In this document: positions 27,257-36,291 of the stretch, piece after piece | How the letters are laid out: each line of letters opens with the position of its first letter | How positions within the stretch are numbered: position 1 is the stretch's first letter | From: Pseudoruegeria aquimaris | Lineage (GTDB): Bacteria > Pseudomonadota > Alphaproteobacteria > Rhodobacterales > Rhodobacteraceae | Direction: 5' to 3' | DNA: 64,000 nt | Assembly (NCBI RefSeq): GCF_900172235.1 | Contig: NZ_FWFQ01000001.1 | Coordinates: 229,887 to 293,886, forward strand | Notes under the pieces: model-generated | The model's input: only the letters and a program-made list of their open reading frames with translations | What the model was told of the DNA's origin: nothing | Database searches by the model: none | Made by a program: the position numbers and the translations under genes

Positions 27257-28891
27257 ATGGTTGATGTAAACGGAAATACCGATCTTCAGACGTCCCCGGA
27301 TACGGTGATCGATCCGGATTCCACCAATCCCACCTCGGTGATCCAGACCTCCACTCTCGGCACAACCGGCAACGGCGGCGTGGACGACGACGGCTTCGAG
27401 ATATCGGGCACCGTGAACGGCTCCGACATTCCGCTGCCCATCAACGTCGCCGTGGTGATCGACACTTCGGGCTCCACCGCCGATCCGTCCGGCTCCGATT
27501 TCGATGGCAACGGAACGGTGGAAACCATCCTCGAAGCCGAACTCATCGCGGCGCAGGATCTCTTCGATGCCTACGTGGCCGCCGGCTACAGCGCCGAGGA
27601 GGTGACGATCTCCATCATCGACATGAGCGGCTCCTCCACCGTGGTCGGCACCTTCAACCTCGGGCAGGCCAGCGACTACACGGCCGCGCTCCAGGACATC
27701 GCCGCCGACGGCCCCAGCGGCGGCACCAATTTCGACGACGGGCTCGACAAGGCGATCGACGCCTTCAACGCCATCGGAACCGACGACACAGAAACCAACG
27801 TGGTGGTGTTCATGTCCGACGGGTTCCCCACCAGCGGCGGCTCCGATTTCACCAACGAGCTGAATACGTTGCAGAATGATTTCGGTGCGCTGGTGCAGGG
27901 CATCGGCATCGGCGAGAACAGCAGCCTCGACGATCTGAACCTCGTGGACAACACCGGCGGCGCGCAGAAGGTGCTCTCCGGCGAGGAACTCGCCAACGCG
28001 ATCGTGCAGCCGCTCACCAACATCGATTTCCTGCGTTTCGAGATCCTCGTGGAAGGCGTGGATGCCAACGGCGATCCGATCACCCAGACGATCATTCTCA
28101 ACGAGGGCGATCCGGAAGTGATCGCGACGCCCGTCGGCTGGGCCTTCGACTGCGTGCCGATCGACGACAAGTTCCAGATCGGCTCCGAGCTGACCGTGAC
28201 CGTGACCAGCGTGTTCGCCGAGGATCCCGGCGATCCCGGCAGCGGCCTTCAGACCGTGGTGACCCAGCACCAGCTCTTCGTCGTCGCCTGCTTCATGGAA
28301 GGCACGATGATCCTGACCCCGATGGGCGAAGTGCCCGTCGAATCGCTGGAGATCGGCGACAGGGTGATCACGCGCGATCACGGCGTGCAGCGGATCCGCT
28401 GGATCGGTGCCTCCACCTTCCCGAGCGGATACGTGGCCGCCAACCCGCACCTGCGGCCGATCCTCTTCCGCAAGGATGCCTTCGAGCCCGGCGTGCCCGA
28501 CCGCGATCTGCGGGTGTCGCGCCAGCACCGCATCCTCGTGCGCGGCTGGCGCGCGGAGCTGATGTTCGGCGATCCCGAAGGCGTGCTCGTGCCCGCCTTC
28601 GCGCTCTGCAACGATCACTCCATCGTCGAGGAACGCCCGACACGCCCGGTGACCTACGTGCACATGGCCTTCGACCGGCACGAGGTGATCTATTCAAACG
28701 GCGTGGAAAGCGAGAGCTTCCACCCAGAGCAGCGCACGGTGGCGGGCCTCAGCTCGCCCCAGCGGGACGAACTGCTGGCGATCTTCCCCGAACTGGAACG
28801 CGGCTTCGCCTATGACGCCACCCGCGAAGAGCTGCGCGGCCGCATCGGGGCGGTGCTGTCGGAGCCCCGCCGGACCCCCGGCACCTCCTGA
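27257..28891 (+). CDS. vWA-Hint protein (probable self-processing exported protein)
   Basis: A 544-residue acidic protein. Residues about 60-255 form a vWA domain with intact MIDAS D69-T-S-G-S73 (VAVVIDTSGS), a middle threonine in PSGGTNFDDG and FMSDGFPTSGG. Residues about 343-490 form a Hint (hedgehog/intein-type) domain: Cys345 in VVACFMEGTMILT, then VESLEIGDRVITRDHG, VSRQHRILVRGW (block-B His424) and VHMAFDRHEVIYSNG. Hint domains rearrange the peptide bond before the Cys, allowing cleavage or ester formation. There is no Sec signal; such Rhodobacterales proteins are thought to leave by type I secretion. GGAGG lies 6 bases before the ATG. The partner and target are unknown. Confidence 0.9.
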   Translation: MVDVNGNTDLQTSPDTVIDPDSTNPTSVIQTSTLGTTGNGGVDDDGFEISGTVNGSDIPLPINVAVVIDTSGSTADPSGSDFDGNGTVETILEAELIAAQDLFDAYVAAGYSAEEVTISIIDMSGSSTVVGTFNLGQASDYTAALQDIAADGPSGGTNFDDGLDKAIDAFNAIGTDDTETNVVVFMSDGFPTSGGSDFTNELNTLQNDFGALVQGIGIGENSSLDDLNLVDNTGGAQKVLSGEELANAIVQPLTNIDFLRFEILVEGVDANGDPITQTIILNEGDPEVIATPVGWAFDCVPIDDKFQIGSELTVTVTSVFAEDPGDPGSGLQTVVTQHQLFVVACFMEGTMILTPMGEVPVESLEIGDRVITRDHGVQRIRWIGASTFPSGYVAANPHLRPILFRKDAFEPGVPDRDLRVSRQHRILVRGWRAELMFGDPEGVLVPAFALCNDHSIVEERPTRPVTYVHMAFDRHEVIYSNGVESESFHPEQRTVAGLSSPQRDELLAIFPELERGFAYDATREELRGRIGAVLSEPRRTPGTS

Positions 28892-29001
28892 CGCCTCCTG
28901 TTTCCTCGTCAAGCCTGCCCTGGCGCGCGGAGGTTTTTGCGCCCTGCACCCACCTGCGCGAATGCGCCACCACACCCCCGCCTGGCAGCAAAACGAAAAA
29001 A

Positions 29002-29022
29002 GGCGCCCCGAGGGAGGGCGCC
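29002..29022 (-). terminator. Rho-independent terminator of the small-ORF operon
   Basis: GGCGCCC/GGGCGCC stem (29002-29008 and 29016-29022), loop of 7. Read on the minus strand it is followed by six Ts (29001 down to 28996). It starts 31 bases after the last small ORF, strong evidence that this strand is transcribed. Confidence 0.85.
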
Positions 29023-29053
29023 AGTTGGTGAAACGGTAGCGAATGAACCTGGA

Positions 29054-29299
29054 TCAGGCAGCGGACCTCGAAGCCTCCCCGGCGACGTTCGCCGGCGCTG
29101 CGTTACGATTGGAGACGAACATCAGGGGCGCCTCGAGGCCCGCCCGGCGTTCGCGAGCGCTCAGCGCGACGGGGGAAACCGACTGACGCGTGCGCAGCAC
29201 GGCCAGCGCGGCGCGCCGGTTCTCGCGGGCCTTCTCGATCAGGGACACGGGAGCGGGGGTGCCGATTTCGGCTTTGGCGGGACGAAGGTAGATACGCAT
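29054..29299 (-). CDS. Small protein, unknown function (third of a small-ORF operon)
   Basis: An 81-residue basic protein (begins MRIYLRPAKAEIGTPAP; middle IEKARENRRAALAVLRTR) with a helical Arg/Ala-rich centre and no signal peptide or membrane segment. GGGGAGG lies 6-7 bases before the ATG, and the ATG overlaps the stop of the preceding small ORF (TGATG), so the two are translationally coupled. A terminator follows. The family was not recognised. Coupling, ribosome-binding site and terminator argue for a real gene even though similarity cannot be tested. Confidence 0.6.
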   Translation of the reverse strand: MRIYLRPAKAEIGTPAPVSLIEKARENRRAALAVLRTRQSVSPVALSARERRAGLEAPLMFVSNRNAAPANVAGEASRSAA

Positions 29300-29469
29300 C
29301 AGGCCACCTCCCCTTTCGTCAGCAGCACGTCGGTGCTGAAGAAGACGCCGTTCACGGTGCGGTGCACGCGGGTGCGGTGGCGATAGTCGTTCATGGACAG
29401 GATGTTGGCGGCCCGGCCGGCCAGCGGTTGCGCGTTGGTGTTCGCGGCGTGACGGATGGTGTTGTGCAT
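29299..29469 (-). CDS. Small protein, unknown function (second of a small-ORF operon)
   Basis: A 56-residue basic protein (begins MHNTIRHAANTNAQPLAG; then NDYRHRTRVHRTVNGVFF; ends TKGEVA). GGGAG precedes the ATG at 7 bases. Its TGA overlaps the ATG of the next small gene. His/Arg clusters in the middle suggest nucleic-acid or metal contacts, but that is speculation. No homologue recognised. Confidence 0.55.
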   Translation of the reverse strand: MHNTIRHAANTNAQPLAGRAANILSMNDYRHRTRVHRTVNGVFFSTDVLLTKGEVA

Positions 29470-29515
29470 GGTTCGGTCTCCCAGGTGGTGTCCGGCGTCT
29501 CGGTGCAGCGAGCGG

Positions 29516-29689
29516 TTAGCCGGAGAAGTTGATGTAAGCGTGCAGACGGACGCTGTACTGGAAAATCCGCTCGATTTCCGAGCCGGGTACTTGTGTCAGG
29601 CGATTTCGCCTGTCGGTTGAACGCACCGGTGTGCAGCCGGTGTCACCTTTCACTCGTTCACTGTGAGAACTCATTGGCAGCAGTTTCAT
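29516..29689 (-). CDS. Possible small protein (first of a small-ORF operon)
   Basis: A 57-codon frame ending 46 bases before the next small ORF. The last 30 codons (GSEIERIFQYSVRLHAYINF) use common codons and give a plausible amphipathic segment; the first 25 use several rare codons (CGA, AGG, ACA), so the true start may be one of the internal ATG/GTG codons (for example 29674). No strong ribosome-binding site is visible. It sits just downstream of an AT-rich stretch that could hold the promoter. Confidence 0.35.
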   Translation of the reverse strand: MKLLPMSSHSERVKGDTGCTPVRSTDRRNRLTQVPGSEIERIFQYSVRLHAYINFSG

Positions 29690-29940
29690 GGGTCACTCAG
29701 CAGATCTTGTATTGTGTCGATAGAAAGAAGATTTCCCGCCAATTGGGGCAGGAATCATGCTCAAATGTGGCAAAAAGAAGAAATGTCTATTTCTCTTCGT
29801 TTTTAAGACATATTGGGCTCTTTTTCACCGCGCCTTCGCCATGAATGTGGCGCGCACAACCTGAAAGCGAACCCCAGCGCGGCCGGAATCACGCCGACTC
29901 ACGTAGAATCAACCGCGCCAAGCCGTTGTTCTCCATGAGA
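29690..29940. other. AT-rich intergenic region upstream of the small ORFs
   Basis: About 250 bases, clearly poorer in GC than the window average, between the small-ORF operon and the phoX terminator. ATGTCT (near 29783) and AGACAT (near 29807) form a spaced inverted repeat, and CAAATGTGGC occurs here and again at about 29980. It probably holds the promoter of the small-ORF operon; no coding frame is convincing. Confidence 0.4.
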
Positions 29941-29966
29941 AAGGGGCGCCCCGCCGGGCGCCCCTT
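29941..29966 (-). terminator. Terminator hairpin downstream of phoX
   Basis: AAGGGGCGCCC (29941-29951) is exactly complementary to GGGCGCCCCTT (29956-29966) around CGCC. It lies 56 bases after the phoX stop on the minus strand; only a short T tract follows. Confidence 0.7.
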
Positions 29967-29986
29967 CCGATCCTGCGGCAAATGTG

Positions 29987-30007
29987 GCGCCCCCGTGGCG
30001 GGGGCGC
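29987..30007 (-). terminator. Second hairpin close to the phoX stop
   Basis: GCGCCCCC pairs with GGGGGCGC around a 5-base loop, 15 bases after the phoX stop codon. It probably acts with the hairpin at 29941-29966. Confidence 0.55.
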
Positions 30008-30021
30008 GGATCCTGCCTCAT

Positions 30022-31917
30022 TCAGCCGATCACGCCGCCGTCTTCGCGCTTCACCGCGATGATGCAGGAGCGCGGCAGCGTGCCGGGGCCGTCGGGGAAC
30101 GCCCCCTCGTCATCAGCGCCGGGGTGCTGGATGCCGACGAAGGCGGTGCGCCGGTCGGCCGACCATGCCAGCCCCGTGACCTCGCATTTCAGCGGCCCGG
30201 TCAGGAAACGCGCGATCTCGCCCGTGGCCGGATCGCCCACCAGCATCTGGTTGTTGCCCTGCCCGGCGAAATCGCCCTCGTTGGAGTAGTCGCCGTCGGT
30301 CTGGATCCAGAGGAAGCCGCGGCTGTCGAAGCGCATCCCGTCGGGCGAGTTGAACATGTTGCCGGCGGTCACGTTGGGCGAGCCGGCGCGGTCGTCCTCG
30401 AAGACTTCCGGGTTGCCGGCCATCATGTAGAGATCCCAGGTGAAGCCCTCGGCGGCGTGATCGCCCCCCTCCGGGCGCCAGCGCACGATCTGGCCGAACT
30501 TGTTGGCCTCGCGCGGGTTGGGGCCGCCCACGGGGGTGGCGTCGCCGCCGGCGTTGGGCTTCAGGCCCCGGTTCTTGTTGTTGGTCAGCGCGCAGTAGAG
30601 CTCGGCGCGGTGCGGGTGCGCCGCGACCCACTCCGGGCGGTCCATCGTGGTGGCCCCGGCGGCGGAGGCGGCCATGCGCGTGTGCACGCAGATCTCCTCG
30701 GGCGCCATCCCCGTGGTTTCGGGCGTGAGCGGCAGCCAGCGGCCCGTCATGTCGTCGCTGAACTGCGCGGCGTAGAGCGTGCCGGCATCCAGCAGCCCCT
30801 CGGTGTCGCCGCCGACGGTGTAGACGCCCTCGGAGACGAACTTGTAGAGGAACTCGCCGCGCTCGTCGTCGCCCATGTAGACGACGATGCGCCCGTCGCC
30901 GTTCACCACCACCTCGGCGTTCTCGTGCTTGAAGCGGCCGAGCGCCGTGCGTTTCTTCGGGGTGCTTTCGGGATCGAGCGGATCGAACTCCACCACGTAG
31001 CCGTGGCGGTTGGGCTCGTTCGGCTCCTTGGCGAGATCGAAGCGCGGGTCGAAATGCTCCAGCCCGTAGCGGCTTTCCAGGTTCACGCCGTAGCGTTCCC
31101 AGGCCGGCGTGCGCGCGAGCGCGGCGTCGGAGGAGCCGAAGTAGCCGTTGAAGTTCTCTTCACAGGTCAGGAAGGTGCCCCAGGGCGTGCGGCCGCTGCC
31201 GCAGTTGTTCCAGGTGCCCAGCACGCGGGTGCCCGTGGGGTCGGCCGCGGTTTTCATCAGGTCGGAGCCGGCGGCGGGGCCGGTGATCTCCATCGGGGTT
31301 TCCATGGTGATGCGACGGTTGAAGGGCGAATCCAGCACGATCCGCCATTGCCCCTCCTCCTCCACGATCTCGGCCACGCTGACCCCGTGGGCCGCCTTGA
31401 TCTTGGCGGCATCCTCGGCATCCGCCGGCATCCCGTCTTCGCGGTTGGCCAGCAGCACCTTGCTCTGGATGTATTCGTTGTTCACCGCGAGGATCTGGCG
31501 ATGCCCCAGCGAGAAGACTTCCATGCCATCGGTATTGTCGCCGAAGGCCTTTTCCTGCGCGGCCGCCGTGCCGCCGGTCTCCACGTCCACGTCCGCGACG
31601 CCGGAGAACATCGGCTGGCCCCATTTCGCCAGCACCTGCCAGGTGTAGCCCTCGGGCACGTTCACCGTGTTGGCGGTGGAGGTGGGGATCGGGGTGAAGG
31701 CGAAGCGCGAAGCCACCATGGCCTCGGCGCGGCCCGGCATCAGCCCGGTGGCGCCCATGGCCATCGCGCCGGAGCCGAAGGCCAGCACGCCGCCCAGGAA
31801 GCCCCGGCGGGAGATCGCGGCCTCCACCACGGCATCGAAGCCGTTGGTCTCCGGGCGCGGATCTTTCATTTCATCGTAGTCGTCAAAAGACATCTCGGGA
31901 TCGAATGGCGTGCTCAT
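30022..31917 (-). CDS. phoX: PhoX-family alkaline phosphatase
   Basis: A 631-residue secreted phosphatase of the PhoX (DUF839) family. The Tat signal SRRGFLGGVLAFGSGAMAMG lies at about residues 36-55 after an unusually long cytoplasmic lead, normal for this family. Conserved parts include GTWNNCGSGRTPWGTFLTCE, ENAEVVVNGDGRIVVYMGDD and NSPDGMRFDSRGFLWIQTDG. PhoX enzymes release phosphate from organic esters using calcium and iron. A Pho-box-like repeat lies 56 bases upstream, so it is expected to be induced by phosphate limitation through PhoB. AAGGAG precedes the ATG. Confidence 0.93.
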   Translation of the reverse strand: MSTPFDPEMSFDDYDEMKDPRPETNGFDAVVEAAISRRGFLGGVLAFGSGAMAMGATGLMPGRAEAMVASRFAFTPIPTSTANTVNVPEGYTWQVLAKWGQPMFSGVADVDVETGGTAAAQEKAFGDNTDGMEVFSLGHRQILAVNNEYIQSKVLLANREDGMPADAEDAAKIKAAHGVSVAEIVEEEGQWRIVLDSPFNRRITMETPMEITGPAAGSDLMKTAADPTGTRVLGTWNNCGSGRTPWGTFLTCEENFNGYFGSSDAALARTPAWERYGVNLESRYGLEHFDPRFDLAKEPNEPNRHGYVVEFDPLDPESTPKKRTALGRFKHENAEVVVNGDGRIVVYMGDDERGEFLYKFVSEGVYTVGGDTEGLLDAGTLYAAQFSDDMTGRWLPLTPETTGMAPEEICVHTRMAASAAGATTMDRPEWVAAHPHRAELYCALTNNKNRGLKPNAGGDATPVGGPNPREANKFGQIVRWRPEGGDHAAEGFTWDLYMMAGNPEVFEDDRAGSPNVTAGNMFNSPDGMRFDSRGFLWIQTDGDYSNEGDFAGQGNNQMLVGDPATGEIARFLTGPLKCEVTGLAWSADRRTAFVGIQHPGADDEGAFPDGPGTLPRSCIIAVKREDGGVIG

Positions 31918-31972
31918 CGCGGGCTCCTTCGCTGTTGCGCTGCGGTTTCGACAGCGCGCTTAAGCCGCGAAT

Positions 31973-32001
31973 GTGACAGCCCGCCGAAGGAGAGATGACA
32001 G
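31973..32001 (-). promoter_or_regulatory. Pho box upstream of phoX
   Basis: Read on the minus strand, CTGTCAT and CTGTCAC are spaced 22 bases start to start, two helical Pho-box steps of 11 bases, with a degenerate middle unit. PhoB binds such CTGTCAT direct repeats. It lies 56-84 bases before the phoX ATG. Confidence 0.7.
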
Positions 32002-32248
32002 TTCGGTAAGACAAGCGGGGCTACGTGCGCGCAAAGCGGGCGCGGGCAAGGCGGGCGCGGATGAGCCGGGCGCAGATTCGCCCCGCGCGCCCGCGCTGGC
32101 GGGCATTTTCGCCGCACCGCAGCCAAACCGCGGCCAAACCGCGGCTGACCCGGCGTCGGATTTCCGAAAAATACCTCCCGCGCCGAAAATGGCGCAATTA
32201 TCGGAAAGAAAAATGCCCACGGCAGATGTTTTCTTCCCGGTTTTGCCA

Positions 32249-32277
32249 TTGACGCCCCCTGCCGCCCCCCCTAATGT
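32249..32277 (+). promoter_or_regulatory. Sigma70 promoter of the ilv leader
   Basis: TTGACG (32249-32254) and TAATGT (32272-32277) with a 17-base spacer. Transcription would start near 32284, about 20 bases before the leader peptide ATG. Confidence 0.75.
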
Positions 32278-32304
32278 CCCGCGCACGAACCAAGGAGCCT
32301 TCGC

Positions 32305-32352
32305 ATGAGCGGCATCGTCGTACTTGTAGGGAAATGGCGCATGGGCCGGTAA
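32305..32352 (+). CDS. ilv attenuator leader peptide
   Basis: A 15-codon frame, MSGIVVLVGKWRMGR, with AAGGAG 7 bases before the ATG. Five of the first eight codons are the regulated amino acids: Ile, Val, Val, Leu and Val in a row. Stalling there for lack of charged tRNA would free the antiterminator sequence just downstream. Together with the following hairpins this is a classic transcription-attenuation leader for branched-chain amino-acid synthesis. Confidence 0.9.
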   Translation: MSGIVVLVGKWRMGR

Positions 32353-32406
32353 CGGACACCATAATGGTACCCCATGCGCCCTCGGACCGACCGGGGGCTT
32401 TTTTTT
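32336..32406 (+). promoter_or_regulatory. ilv attenuator: antiterminator and terminator
   Basis: GGCGCATGGG (32336-32345, inside the leader peptide frame) can pair over 10 bp with CCCATGCGCC (32371-32380). The latter shares GCC with the terminator arm GCCCTCGG (32378-32385), which pairs with CCGGGGGC (32391-32398) and is followed by eight Ts. The two folds exclude each other. A ribosome stalled at the Ile/Val/Leu codons leaves the antiterminator free; a ribosome at the stop codon covers it and the terminator forms. Confidence 0.88.
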
Positions 32407-32453
32407 GGCTGACGCAAGCGGATAACAGACGCGACAAAGCACGGAGCAAACAG

Positions 32454-34208
<1,755 letters not shown>

Positions 34209-34220
34209 GGAAGAAAGCAG

Positions 34221-34784
34221 ATGAACGCTCTTAAGCTCAAGAAAGGCGTCTCGCGCCACTCCGCCTACAACCTTCGCGATCCCAACGCCGAGGCCACCGA
34301 AGTCCATACGCTCGCCGTGCTGGTCGACAACGAGGCCGGCGTGCTGGCCCGCGTGATCGGCCTGTTCTCCGGGCGCGGCTACAACATCGAGAGCCTCACC
34401 GTGGCCGAGGTGGATCACCTTGGCCACCGCTCGCGGATCACCATCGTCACCACCGGCACCCCGGCGGTGATCGAGCAGATCAAGGCGCAGCTGGGCCGCA
34501 TCGTGCCCGTGCACGAGGTGCATGATCTCACCGTGGAAGGTGCGAGCGTGGAGCGCGAGCTTGCGCTCCTGAAGGTGGCGGGCACCGGCGAGAAGCGCGT
34601 CGAAGCCATGCGGCTGGCCGACATCTTCCGCGCCAACGTCGTGGATACCACGCTGGAAAGCTTCATCTTCGAGATCACCGGCACCGGCGAGAAGATCGAC
34701 GCCTTCGCGGAACTGATGCGCCCGCTCGGGCTGGTGGAGATCGCCCGCACCGGCGTCGCGGCGCTGTCGCGCGGCGCGGCCTGA
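34221..34784 (+). CDS. ilvN: Acetolactate synthase small (regulatory) subunit
   Basis: A 187-residue subunit that activates IlvB and binds valine for feedback control. The ACT domain occupies residues about 28-105 (LAVLVDNEAGVLARVIGLFS, GRGYNIESLTVAEVD) and is followed by the ALS_ss_C domain (RVEAMRLADIFRANVVDTTL, FIFEITGTGEKIDAFAELM). It lies in one operon with ilvB under the attenuator. ilvC is not adjacent. Confidence 0.96.
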   Translation: MNALKLKKGVSRHSAYNLRDPNAEATEVHTLAVLVDNEAGVLARVIGLFSGRGYNIESLTVAEVDHLGHRSRITIVTTGTPAVIEQIKAQLGRIVPVHEVHDLTVEGASVERELALLKVAGTGEKRVEAMRLADIFRANVVDTTLESFIFEITGTGEKIDAFAELMRPLGLVEIARTGVAALSRGAA

Positions 34785-34803
34785 TCCGGCCCATCCCGAT
34801 CTT

Positions 34804-34825
34804 GCCTGCCATGTCCACGGCAGGC
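34804..34825 (+). terminator. Hairpin after ilvN
   Basis: GCCTGCC (34804-34810) pairs with GGCAGGC (34819-34825), loop of 8. No T-run follows; it lies 20 bases after the ilvN stop. Confidence 0.45.
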
Positions 34826-34864
34826 TGACGCCCCGCCCCGCGCCACCTGCCGGAGCGGGGCCTA

Positions 34865-35140
34865 TCATTGGCCTTCAGCGCCGCTTTCACCTTCGGCCGC
34901 CGCCAGAAGCCCGGCCGCCACCGCGGCCTCCATTTCCGCTGCGGTGACGCGGCCGTCGCCATTCGCGTCGATGCGCGCGAACAACGTGCGCGTCATCCCG
35001 GGGTGGGCCAGAACCATCTCGGGGTAGCTCAGGCTGCCGTCACCGTTGGCGTCGCCCTGCAAACCCGCCAGGGAAGCCCCGGCAAGGATCCCCAGCCCCC
35101 CGGCGAGCACGGCCGCCAGCGCCTTGCGTTTTCCAGTCAT
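34865..35140 (-). CDS. Exported EF-hand calcium-binding protein
   Basis: A 91-residue protein with an N-terminal hydrophobic signal or anchor (MTGKRKALAAVLAGGLGILA) and two EF-hand loops: DANGDGSLSYPE (residues about 30-41) and DANGDGRVTAAE (about 58-69). Both have the D-x-N-x-D-G spacing of functional Ca-binding loops. The C-terminus is Ala/Glu/Gly rich. The ATG at 35140 is chosen because the signal sequence begins there; the frame upstream is non-coding. It is not obviously linked to its neighbours. A periplasmic calcium-binding or sensing role is likely. Confidence 0.82.
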   Translation of the reverse strand: MTGKRKALAAVLAGGLGILAGASLAGLQGDANGDGSLSYPEMVLAHPGMTRTLFARIDANGDGRVTAAEMEAAVAAGLLAAAEGESGAEGQ

Positions 35141-35295
35141 GATCTCCGCCTGCTCTCGGACTGTTTCCTGCTGCCCCGCACCATGACGGGTGCCGCGCCC
35201 CTCGTCCAAGGGGGGCGGCGCGGCCGGGCCGTCTTCCGCCGAGCGCGCGGCGCAGCCTGCGCGGCAATCTGCCGGTCGCCCGCGCGGGCCGGCCC

Positions 35296-36180
35296 TCAGC
35301 CGGCCATTTCCCGCTTCAACCAGCCGATCAGCGCCGCGCGCCCTTCCGGCGCGCGCCCGCGTTCCGGGTGGATCAGGAAGAATCCCTCCGCTTCCGCCTG
35401 CGCGGGCTCCCCTGCCGGTGGCGCCCAGACCTGCACCAGCGCGCCCTGCGCCAGGGCGTCGCGCACCAGCAGGCGCGGCGCCAGCGCCACCCCCTGCCCC
35501 GCGCCGGCGGCATCCACCGCCAGCGCCGTCTGGTTGAACCGCAGCACCCGCGCCGGCAGCGCCATCCCGGCCGCCGCGAAATAGCTCTCCCAAAGGGCAT
35601 GGCCGTCCTGGATCAGCGGCACCCCGGCCAGATCCGCCAGGCCCCGCGCGGGCGGCAGACGCCCCGGCGCGGCCACCGCCACGAGATCGAGCGGCGCGAT
35701 CCGCTCCACCACGAACCCCGGTGCCTCGGGCCGCCGCCCCTGCCGCACCGCCACATGCACCCCGTCGCGGGCGAACTCCGCCCGCTGCTCCGTCGCCAGC
35801 GTCTGCAACCGCAACTCGGGGTTGGCCTCCAGAAAGGCCGGCAGGCGCGGCATCAGCCATTTGCTCGCGAAGGAGGGCGGCACGGAGAGCGTCAGCTGGT
35901 CCGGCCCCGCGGTGATCCGTGCGGTGGCCTCCTCGATCATCCCCAACGCCTCGCGCAGGCGCGCCGCGTAGAGCGCCCCCGGTTCCGTCAACCGAAGCCC
36001 GCGGGCATGGCGGGTGAACAGCGCCACCCCCAGCGCGGCCTCCAACTGGCGCACCTGCTGGGCCACGGCGCCCTGCGTCACGTTGAGATCCTCCGCCGCC
36101 TTGCGGAAATTCTCGTGCCGGGCGGCGGCATCGAAGGCCTGGAGCGCGGAAAGCCTGGGCAGGGGTATGGGCAGGGGCAT
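35296..36180 (-). CDS. LysR-family regulator (GcvA-like)
   Basis: A 294-residue LysR regulator: N-terminal winged helix (LSALQAFDAAARHENFRKAA, then LNVTQGAVAQQVRQLEAAL) and a substrate-binding domain (SVPPSFASKWLMPRL, VAVRQGRRP). The SFASKWLMPRLPAF type belongs to the GcvA-like branch. It is divergent from an SDR gene with 111 bases between the starts, the usual arrangement for a LysR protein and its target. The ATG at 36180 is used; it is followed by an odd low-complexity Pro/Leu stretch (MPLPIPLPRL). Confidence 0.9.
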   Translation of the reverse strand: MPLPIPLPRLSALQAFDAAARHENFRKAAEDLNVTQGAVAQQVRQLEAALGVALFTRHARGLRLTEPGALYAARLREALGMIEEATARITAGPDQLTLSVPPSFASKWLMPRLPAFLEANPELRLQTLATEQRAEFARDGVHVAVRQGRRPEAPGFVVERIAPLDLVAVAAPGRLPPARGLADLAGVPLIQDGHALWESYFAAAGMALPARVLRFNQTALAVDAAGAGQGVALAPRLLVRDALAQGALVQVWAPPAGEPAQAEAEGFFLIHPERGRAPEGRAALIGWLKREMAG

Positions 36181-36291
36181 GGGTATAGCCTGTAGTTTTT
36201 CTGCAGCCTTGCCGCGCAGAGATGATTGGTCAACCCCGATCCCCGGCCGTATTTTCGGTTCAGACACAATGCCTGCAGAGAAGGAAACATC

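Larger units (their letters stand above)
31918..32304. other. phoX/ilv divergent regulatory region
   Basis: Contains the Pho box (31973-32001), a very GC-rich stretch with a tandem GCCAAACCGCGGC repeat (32122-32145), a GAAAAATACCTCCCG block resembling the type 2 intergenic repeats, and the ilv promoter (32249-32277). No gene is seen. Confidence 0.5.

Noticed and set aside
35141..35860. Upstream extension of the EF-hand gene to an ATG at 35860
   Set aside because: The extension is antisense to the LysR gene only in part and reads as Ala/Gly/Arg low-complexity sequence; the signal sequence starts at 35140.
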